A stretch of DNA of 64,000 nt from JAVBSX01 sp031549565 (GTDB lineage: Bacteria; Planctomycetota; Planctomycetia; Pirellulales; Thermoguttaceae). Where the stretch lies: positions 24,164 to 88,163 of the forward strand of contig JAVBPO010000054.1 of the NCBI GenBank assembly GCA_031549565.1, written 5' to 3'. This document shows positions 58,559-64,000 of the stretch, one piece after another. Below the pieces are notes generated by a model, which worked only from the letters and a program-made list of their open reading frames with translations, was not told where the DNA came from and did no database searches. Position numbers and translations under genes: made by a program. Position 1 is the stretch's first letter, and each line of letters starts with the position of its first letter.

Positions 58559-59539
58559 ATGTTTCCCGTTTCCCGATTACGTCGTCTTCGCTATTCGCCC
58601 GCTGTTCGTCGGCTTGTCCAGGAAACGATTCTCGTTCCCGAACGGCTGATTTTGCCGCTTTTCGTACGAAGCGGGAAAAGCGTCCGCACTCCGATCGCGT
58701 CGATGCCTGGCGTGTTCCAGCTTTCGATCGACGAGTTCGTCAAAGACGTGAAAGAAGCCGCGTCGCTCGGAATCGGGGGCGTTCTCCTGTTCGGCATTCC
58801 CGACGCCAAAGACGCCGTCGGTTCCGACGCGATGAGCGACGACGGTATCATTGCCCGAGCGATCCGGGTCGCCAAGGAAGCCGTCGGGGACACGTTGCCG
58901 ATCATTACCGACGTCTGCTTCTGCGAATACACCGACCACGGGCACTGCGGCGTGCTCGAAGGCCATGATGTCCACAACGACCGGACGCTGGAAAACCTTG
59001 CCCGGCAGGTGCAGGTTCAAGCCCGGGCCGGCGTCGATATCGTTGCGCCGAGCGGAATGATGGACGGCATGATCCGCGCGATCCGAACCGGTTTGGACGC
59101 CGAAGGATTCGAAAAGATTCCGATCCTCAGCTACGCCGCGAAATACGCCGGAGCGTTTTACGGGCCGTTCCGTGACGCCGCGGAAAGCGCCCCCCGATTC
59201 GGCGATCGACGAACGTACCAGATGGACCCCGCCGCATCCCCCGGCCAGGCGATTCGGGAAGTCGCCCTCGATCTGGAAGAAGGAGCCGATATGATCATGA
59301 TCAAACCGGCACTTGCGTATTTGGACATTATTCGAATGGTTCGCGACCGGTTCGAGGGGGTGCCGCTGGCCGCATACAACGTCTCCGGCGAATACAGCAT
59401 GGTCAAAGCGGCGGCGCAAAACGGTTGGATCGACGAACAACGGGTCGTGCTCGAATCCCTGACCGCGATCACCCGGGCCGGCGCGAATATCATTTTAACG
59501 TACTGGGCCAAGGACGTCGCACGTTGGTTGGATATTTGA
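58559..59539 (+). CDS. hemB: Porphobilinogen synthase (delta-aminolevulinate dehydratase)
   Basis: 326 residues. It joins two 5-aminolevulinate molecules to porphobilinogen in haem synthesis. The zinc-type site DVCFCEYTDHGHCG (Cys120, Cys122, Cys130), the catalytic Lys195 in YAAKYAGAFYGPFRD and the Schiff-base Lys249 in MIMIKPALAYLD are present, so it is a zinc-dependent form. The ATG directly follows repeat sequence and has no visible ribosome-binding site. Confidence 0.95.
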   Translation: MFPVSRLRRLRYSPAVRRLVQETILVPERLILPLFVRSGKSVRTPIASMPGVFQLSIDEFVKDVKEAASLGIGGVLLFGIPDAKDAVGSDAMSDDGIIARAIRVAKEAVGDTLPIITDVCFCEYTDHGHCGVLEGHDVHNDRTLENLARQVQVQARAGVDIVAPSGMMDGMIRAIRTGLDAEGFEKIPILSYAAKYAGAFYGPFRDAAESAPRFGDRRTYQMDPAASPGQAIREVALDLEEGADMIMIKPALAYLDIIRMVRDRFEGVPLAAYNVSGEYSMVKAAAQNGWIDEQRVVLESLTAITRAGANIILTYWAKDVARWLDI

Positions 59540-59551
59540 ACACCCGACATT

Positions 59552-59580
59552 CCGTTTAACCCGAGCACCGCAGGTGCCGG
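59552..59580. repeat. Short palindromic repeat, inverted copy
   Basis: CCGTTTAACCCGAGCACCGC plus AGGTGCCGG is the inverted form of the hairpin-plus-tail repeat at 6889-6917. Confidence 0.65.
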
Positions 59581-59590
59581 CGTCATCATC

Positions 59591-59834
59591 ATGTCCGAAA
59601 AAACCGTCGCCATTAACTGGATCAACCAATGGAAAACCACCGGCCCTGCGCTGCGCGAGATTTTCATCAAGGAACTTCAACGTCCCGATTACGCACGAAA
59701 AATCGACCAATTGGCTTCTCTGCTCAACTGGGCTTGCGCTCATGCCCCGCCGAAACGCTTTCCGGTTTAGTCGAACAGCAAAAGTATTTTCGAACGCTTT
59801 ACGAACTGCAAAAAAATCCTTGGAAAAGGAGTAA
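59591..59834 (+). pseudogene. Small gene, probably frameshifted
   Basis: An ATG at 59591 opens a 59-residue frame (SEKTVAINWINQWKTTGPAL, then EIFIKELQRPDYARKIDQLA) that stops at 59770. Near the stop, another frame continues with SGLVEQQKYFRTLYELQKNP, which looks like a natural continuation of the same protein. A single frame change around 59740-59765 would join them. Function unknown; the second half may be chance. Confidence 0.35.
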
Positions 59835-59850
59835 GCGTTTCCGGTGTTAT

Positions 59851-59985
59851 GGAGTGTGGGCGCCTCGCCAGCACAGGAAAAGCTCGGGGCTTGGTTTGCA
59901 TAGGTAGTCTCCACTTGTGAAAATGGAGTAATGTGTCCAAATGTTCGCCTGCCTCACGTGCGGGCGAGGCGCCCACGCTCTATAC
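59851..59985. repeat. Inverted-repeat element with GTGGGCGCCTCGCC ends
   Basis: GTGGGCGCCTCGCC (59856-59869) and GGCGAGGCGCCCAC (59963-59976) are perfect inverted complements around about 93 bases of spacer that carries no gene. Confidence 0.85.
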
Positions 59986-60036
59986 TGTGAACGGGTCGAA
60001 AATGGTCGTTTTGATGAACCGGTCCGCCTTGGTCGG

Positions 60037-60204
60037 AAAACCTTATTTTCACCTTATTTTGTTTGACAAAACAACCTCAGTAGCCGAAAGTATGAATGAT
60101 AAACAACCTTATTACCTTATTAAAAATCCGGAATAAGGTAATAAGGTCTTTGTTTTCGCCGGTTTTCGGCTACTAAGGTTATTTTGTTCAAAAAAATAAG
60201 GTTT
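60037..60204. repeat. Long AT-rich palindrome built from ACCTTATT units
   Basis: 168 bases. The core has perfect 16-base arms, ACCTTATTACCTTATT (60106-60121) and AATAAGGTAATAAGGT (60132-60147), around AAAAATCCGG. Outer parts also pair: AACCTTATTTT near 60039 with AATAAGGTTT near 60197, and CAGTAGCCGAAA (60078-60089) with TTTTCGGCTACTA (60163-60175). No gene overlaps it. Confidence 0.85.
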
Positions 60205-60438
60205 CCTCTCGTAATCCCAACGCCGGCGAAGCCAAAATTGTTCCACGCATGGGGCAACCTCTTTGAAAAAGGAGAATTTGTGGCCGTTTGGAGTATATTT
60301 TGCGTGAAACGGATACAAGAAGGAAATCAAAATCGACGACGCAGAATTCAAAATAGGGATCGATTCGCTCAACGAGAAAAAGTAGACGCCTCGCTTGTGG
60401 TTTTGGGATGCTCCATTACAGTAGAGTTTTTTGCCTCC

Positions 60439-60807
60439 ATGAAAATCGCGTTGACGGTCGGCTTGTTGGTCCTATCGAATCTCTTCATGACGTTCGCGTG
60501 GTACGGACACCTGAAATTCAAGGAAATGCCGTGGTTCGCCGCGCTCGGGTTGCCCGCGGTCATCCTGATCAGTTGGGGGATCGCTCTGTTCGAATACTGT
60601 TTCCAAGTCCCTGCCAACCGGATCGGTTACGGTGAAAACGGCAGTCCGTTCAACCTTTGGCAACTCAAAGTACTCCAAGAGACGATCACGCTGGTCGTTT
60701 TCACCGGCTTCACGATTTTTCTGTTCCGAAATGAAACGTTCCGATGGAATCACTTGGTCGGTTTTATCCTGCTGGTCGGAGCGGTTTACTTCATTTTCAA
60801 AAAATAA
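60439..60807 (+). CDS. DUF486-family small membrane protein
   Basis: 122 residues from the ATG at 60439, with four membrane segments (IALTVGLLVLSNLFMTFAWY, FAALGLPAVILISWGIALFE, VLQETITLVVFTGFTIFLF, HLVGFILLVGAVYFIFKK). The conserved FEYCFQVPANRIGYG and FNLWQLKVLQE are the DUF486/DMT-like family marks. Possibly a small transporter; no function is known. Upstream in-frame sequence is not protein-like. Confidence 0.85.
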   Translation: MKIALTVGLLVLSNLFMTFAWYGHLKFKEMPWFAALGLPAVILISWGIALFEYCFQVPANRIGYGENGSPFNLWQLKVLQETITLVVFTGFTIFLFRNETFRWNHLVGFILLVGAVYFIFKK

Positions 60808-60875
60808 CTGCAGCGGCGTGGAACCATCCCCGTAAATGCTTTTTCTTCCTTCCCAGCCGGAGGAGAATTTCACGC

Positions 60876-62051
60876 TCAAAAAGCCGATTCGAGAAGTTCG
60901 GCGACGTCTTGGGCGGTCAACGGAACCGGGTTGTTGACCATGCTCGAGCCGAGCGAATTGGCCGCGATTTCCGGAATCATCGCCCGAGTGACGCCAAAAT
61001 CCGAAAGACGTCGCGTAGCGCCGATCTTGTCGCAAAGCTTTTCCACCTGTTCGATCAGCCTGGAAACAATCGATTCGTCCGTCTCGTTATCGATTTTCGT
61101 TCCCAGAAGGAGACGGGCGAGGCGAGCGTATTCGGTTTGACAAGTTTCCGCATTCGTCCGCAGCGTCAACGGCAACAAAAAGGCGCAAGCGGCACCATGA
61201 GAAACGCGGCCGATCGTTCCGAGCGCCGGGGCGATACCATGAGCCATGCCGAGCCCCGCGTTGGCCAGACAGATCCCGGATAAAAACGCCGCGTGCGCCA
61301 TGTTTTCCCTGGCCGTGATCGAATTCGGAGTTTCAATCGCTTCGACGATCGAATTCCAGGCAAGGACAAGCCCCTGTTCGCACAACGCGCGCGTGAACGG
61401 CTGCGTGTGAGTGGAAACGTAACTTTCGAACAGCTGCGTGATCGCGTCCATGCCGGATGCGGCGGTGATTTTCGCAGGACACGAAAGCGTCAATTCCGGA
61501 TCGATCAGTACGGTTTTCGGCACCAATCCCGGATCGCGCAGACTTTTTTTGTACGGCGGATCGTAAGACGCGATCACGGCGTTTTTCGTCGCTTCCGAAC
61601 CGGTCCCGGACGTCGTCGGAACGGCCAGGATCGGCAGGGGATCGGCTTCCATCGTCCAACCACGACCGACGCCTTCGAGGTAATCCCGGACCGTTTCGAA
61701 TCGCTGTTGCGGTATCATCCCGGCGACGGCTTTGGCCAGGTCGAGCGCGGCACCACCGCCGAAAGCGAGCAGAAACGACGCCGTCTTTCCCATTCCGGTT
61801 CGGCATCGTCCCACCGCTTCGTCGACGTCCTGGACGGTCGGTTCCCGGGAAATCATGAGGGTGTCAACGATCCGAACGCCGTCGGCATGCAACGATTCGC
61901 GAATCTTTTGCACGACGCCGCTTTTTTCCAACGTCCTCGACCCGCATACAAAAATCGCGTCGCGTCCGAGCTTCGCGGAAAGCGATCCGATTTCTCCGAG
62001 ACGTCCCGGTCCGAAAACAACCGTTTGAGGTAAAGTCAGTTCGTATTTCAT
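60876..62051 (-). CDS. Iron-containing alcohol dehydrogenase family protein
   Basis: 391 residues from the ATG at 62051. NAD-binding GGGAALDLAKAVAG, PTTSGTGSEATKNAV and the metal region GMDAITQLFESYVS, AHGIAPALG and SHGAACAFLL show the family. At the second metal-ligand position, normally His in DAxTHxxE, this protein has Gln206 (DAITQ), a variant seen in some subgroups. It oxidises an alcohol or reduces an aldehyde with NAD(P); the substrate is unknown. It is convergent with the DUF486 gene. Confidence 0.85.
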   Translation of the reverse strand: MKYELTLPQTVVFGPGRLGEIGSLSAKLGRDAIFVCGSRTLEKSGVVQKIRESLHADGVRIVDTLMISREPTVQDVDEAVGRCRTGMGKTASFLLAFGGGAALDLAKAVAGMIPQQRFETVRDYLEGVGRGWTMEADPLPILAVPTTSGTGSEATKNAVIASYDPPYKKSLRDPGLVPKTVLIDPELTLSCPAKITAASGMDAITQLFESYVSTHTQPFTRALCEQGLVLAWNSIVEAIETPNSITARENMAHAAFLSGICLANAGLGMAHGIAPALGTIGRVSHGAACAFLLPLTLRTNAETCQTEYARLARLLLGTKIDNETDESIVSRLIEQVEKLCDKIGATRRLSDFGVTRAMIPEIAANSLGSSMVNNPVPLTAQDVAELLESAF

Positions 62052-62073
62052 AGTCAAACGGAGGAAGAACCCC

Positions 62074-62090
62074 GGAGTACCGGCTAAAAA
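62074..62090. repeat. Short repeat GGAGTACCGGCTAAAAA
   Basis: Third copy of the short repeat at 6997-7012 and 8446-8461. It lies in the 58-base gap between two same-strand genes. Confidence 0.5.
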
Positions 62091-62109
62091 CACGCCGGCC
62101 GGAGTCGGC

Positions 62110-63327
62110 TCATTCGAGGATTTTCACGTTCTTTTTAAAGGCTTCGGACGCAACTTCTTTGACGGTGAACCTCGGGCCGGGACCGCGTTTGTCCGGCGTA
62201 TCTTCGCGGAGCAGGAACATCACGGCGATCCCATTGTCGTTGGCCAGCTTCAGTCCCTCTTCGACACCGAGTACGTAGAATCCTTTGGTCAAAGCATCGG
62301 CCCGGACACAGGTCGAATCGACGACCGAAAGCGAACCGAGTCGTAATTGGACGTCCGCAAGTCCCATTTGCGACTTTTCCACCGGCCAACCGGTGCGAGG
62401 ATCGATAATGTGCGAAAAACGAATTCCCTTGTAGTCGATAAAATTATTGTAATCCCCGCTGGTCGCCATACTTTGGGCGCCGAGCTGGACTTTACGGTGA
62501 ATTTTCGGTTCTCCCAGCCATTGTGGTGTCGGAATTTCAATGCCGATCGTCCACGGTTTGCCCGGCGACTTTTCCCCCGCCGTTCGGGTCTCTCCACCGA
62601 CTTCGATCATGTAGTTCGCGATTCCTTGCTTTCGTAAAGCCGCGGCAACTTGATCGACGGCATAGCCTTTCGCGATACCCGAGAGGTCGATTTCCAAGCG
62701 AGGAACGTCTTTCTTGAGCGAAGGAGGATTCACCTGAACCGCTAAATGCCGGTATCCGACCGATTGGAGAAGTTCGTCGATTTCCTCTTGTGTGGGGGGC
62801 GTACTGAACTCTTCCGGCCCGAATCCCCAGCGATTGACGAGCGGTCCGACGGTAATGTCGAATGTGCCCCGTGTCAGCTCCGAGACGTCTTGTGCGATTT
62901 GTACGACTTTCACGGTTTCCAACGAAACGGGAATCCAATCGGTCGAATCGGACCTGTTGAAGCGAGAAACATCCGACTCACTTCGGTAAGTCGACATGAG
63001 GGAATCGATCAGATCCAATTCCGCGCGTACGGTTTGGGCGAGAAGTTTTTCCGTTTCGGCGGGCGTTTGCGACGATTTCCAACCGCTCACCTTGACGCAG
63101 TAGGGAACTGCTCCCATGGTGGTTCCATCGCAGCGGACCGGAACCGAATCACTGCGGAGTTGTTCGGTGGCATTCGAATCGTCGGACGGTTCGCCGCTTC
63201 CGTAATCCTTATTTCCGGGCGGTTGAAGGGCCCACCAAATGACCACAACCGCCAGACAGGCGATTGCGGCATATCTGATCCAATCGAAAAGCGAGTTTTG
63301 CTGTGGGGGGTCCGGCTCAGTCGACAT
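62110..63327 (-). CDS. Membrane-anchored FAD:protein FMN transferase (ApbE-like)
   Basis: 405 residues from the ATG at 63327. One N-terminal membrane segment (YAAIACLAVVVIWWAL) puts the enzyme outside the cytoplasmic membrane. ApbE signatures are FDITVGPLVNRWGFGP, EIDLSGIAKGYAVDQVAAAL, YMIEVGGETRTAG and IIDPRTGWPVE. It would flavinylate periplasm-facing domains of redox proteins. It is distinct from the ApbE at 49550. The iron alcohol dehydrogenase gene follows on the same strand after 58 bases. Confidence 0.9.
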   Translation of the reverse strand: MSTEPDPPQQNSLFDWIRYAAIACLAVVVIWWALQPPGNKDYGSGEPSDDSNATEQLRSDSVPVRCDGTTMGAVPYCVKVSGWKSSQTPAETEKLLAQTVRAELDLIDSLMSTYRSESDVSRFNRSDSTDWIPVSLETVKVVQIAQDVSELTRGTFDITVGPLVNRWGFGPEEFSTPPTQEEIDELLQSVGYRHLAVQVNPPSLKKDVPRLEIDLSGIAKGYAVDQVAAALRKQGIANYMIEVGGETRTAGEKSPGKPWTIGIEIPTPQWLGEPKIHRKVQLGAQSMATSGDYNNFIDYKGIRFSHIIDPRTGWPVEKSQMGLADVQLRLGSLSVVDSTCVRADALTKGFYVLGVEEGLKLANDNGIAVMFLLREDTPDKRGPGPRFTVKEVASEAFKKNVKILE

Positions 63328-63452
63328 TGATTTCGAGCATAACAAGAGCTACAGTCTAGGGGGATAGGCACTCGCATGTATTAGAGCAGTCTCCATAGGA
63401 ATTGCAAGCGGAGTGAAACAATCGTCACTCTTTGAATTGCGATTAGAACCCC

Positions 63453-63480
63453 TTGACGAACGCGAAAAATGCCTTATTAT
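63453..63480 (+). promoter_or_regulatory. Possible promoter of tRNA-Lys
   Basis: TTGACG (63453-63458) and TATTAT (63475-63480) are spaced by 16 bases, about 130 bases before the tRNA. Confidence 0.45.
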
Positions 63481-63610
63481 TTACGCTCCTAAATTTCGTT
63501 GGGGAATATCGGTGGGCTTGGGAACTGGGCCAAAATGCACAAAGCCATTGTGCTCCAGAATCAAGTTCGCTTTACGGCAAGTACAAGCATTTCCCTTCGA
63601 AAGTCATATT

Positions 63611-63683
<73 letters not shown>

Positions 63684-63729
63684 CTGGGGGAAATTGCTTC
63701 TGCGTTAGAGGTAGGTTTGATGAACCCCC

Positions 63730-63767
63730 AAGGGGAGTGAATTCCGGATTCGCTCCCCTTCTTTTTT
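63730..63767 (+). terminator. Intrinsic terminator after tRNA-Lys
   Basis: AAGGGGAGtGAAT and GATTCgCTCCCCTT pair around TCCG, followed by CTTTTTT. Confidence 0.85.
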
Positions 63768-63882
63768 GGAAAAATTTCCAGTCCGGTCTTGTTTCAAAAA
63801 GTATTTTCTGATACGGTTTGGTCTTCATCAAACCTTCACCCCCCCTAACTGCATCAGAAATCATGATCAATTTTTCCGACTT

Positions 63883-64000
63883 TCTGCGCACATGCTATGC
63901 GCCGACGTATTTGTATGGTCAACGCTCTTTGAACACACCATCAGCGAGTACATGACCTCGGCCTGCTACTACCTCGAGCTCGTCGGCGACTGTCGACTCG
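63883..64000 (+). pseudogene. Possible tyrosine-recombinase N-terminus, frame-disturbed and cut by window edge
   Basis: From the ATG at 63883 the frame reads INFSDFLRTCYAPTYLYGQR and stops at 63975. A second frame, open to the window end and with its own ATG at 63892, reads STLFEHTISEYMTSACYYLE followed by LVGDCRL. Together they resemble the N-terminal core-binding domain of tyrosine recombinases (a Tyr/Leu-rich start, then T-x-x-x-Y and L-x-G-D). A frame change near 63915-63925 would join them. The call rests on pattern alone. Confidence 0.3.

Noticed and set aside
60037..60204. Retron msr-msd or group II intron fragment
   Set aside because: No reverse transcriptase gene lies nearby and the palindrome lacks the asymmetric inverted ends expected of a retron RNA.

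Overview
The window looks like chromosome from a member of the Planctomycetota, probably of the Pirellulales/Thermoguttaceae type. The reasons are two very large secreted multihaem proteins of the kind that resembles the hydrazine synthase alpha subunit, a surface protein with an LEPR-like N-terminal motif followed by FG-GAP repeats and a dockerin-like end, Tat-exported DUF6807 (PmoA-like) and TIM-barrel-like proteins, futalosine-pathway menaquinone synthesis, a BlaI/M56 regulator pair and many secreted proteins of unknown function. Base composition is moderately GC-rich in genes, while intergenic spots are locally AT-rich and repeat-laden. I see no phage, plasmid or rRNA operon.

Layout. 1-9.9 kb: secreted and surface proteins (truncated secreted protein, FG-GAP/dockerin protein, two prenyltransferase-like toroid proteins around a polytopic membrane protein, a small lipoprotein). 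10.2-12.6 kb: Fe-S oxidoreductase subunit and phosphofructokinase. 12.7-19.2 kb: two tandem large cytochrome-like proteins. 19.4-28.1 kb: a 1406-residue protein of unknown function, GH16 glucanase, dihydroorotase (pyrC), CCA-adding enzyme and a small membrane protein. 28.3-31.1 kb: an autoregulated blaI-like/M56 pair with two operator palindromes. 31.2-36.1 kb: tRNA-Glu, sugar transporter, pheS and a chemotaxis receptor. 36.2-45.2 kb: toxin-antitoxin pair, priA, a truncated DUF4932-like gene, two Tat-exported proteins, a GyrI-like protein and a DUF362 protein. 45.5-50.6 kb: a small secreted protein, a membrane-anchored HTH protein, a YacL-like PIN/TRAM protein, a Gly-rich secreted protein and apbE. 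50.6-56 kb: an mqnC-pseudopilin fusion, accC and a dynamin-like GTPase. 56.3-63.3 kb: flavodoxin-like reductase, CPBP protease, peroxiredoxin, hemB, DUF486 protein, iron alcohol dehydrogenase and a second apbE. 63.6-64 kb: tRNA-Lys, a terminator and the frame-disturbed beginning of what may be a tyrosine recombinase.

Two things stand out. First, mqnC (menaquinone biosynthesis, radical SAM) is joined in frame to a type IV pseudopilin, with the prepilin-peptidase site exactly at the junction. Second, the intergenic gaps are filled by several families of 7-bp-period tandem arrays and by inverted-repeat elements. These abut start and stop codons within a few bases, and in several cases they encode part of a protein: a signal peptide, C-termini with stop codons, and in-frame internal segments.

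Functional links visible here are the overlapping blaI-like/M56 operon, the overlapping antitoxin/toxin pair, the apbE-mqnC overlap (flavinylation next to quinone synthesis) and the paired cytochromes. Most other genes are single transcription units in alternating orientation.
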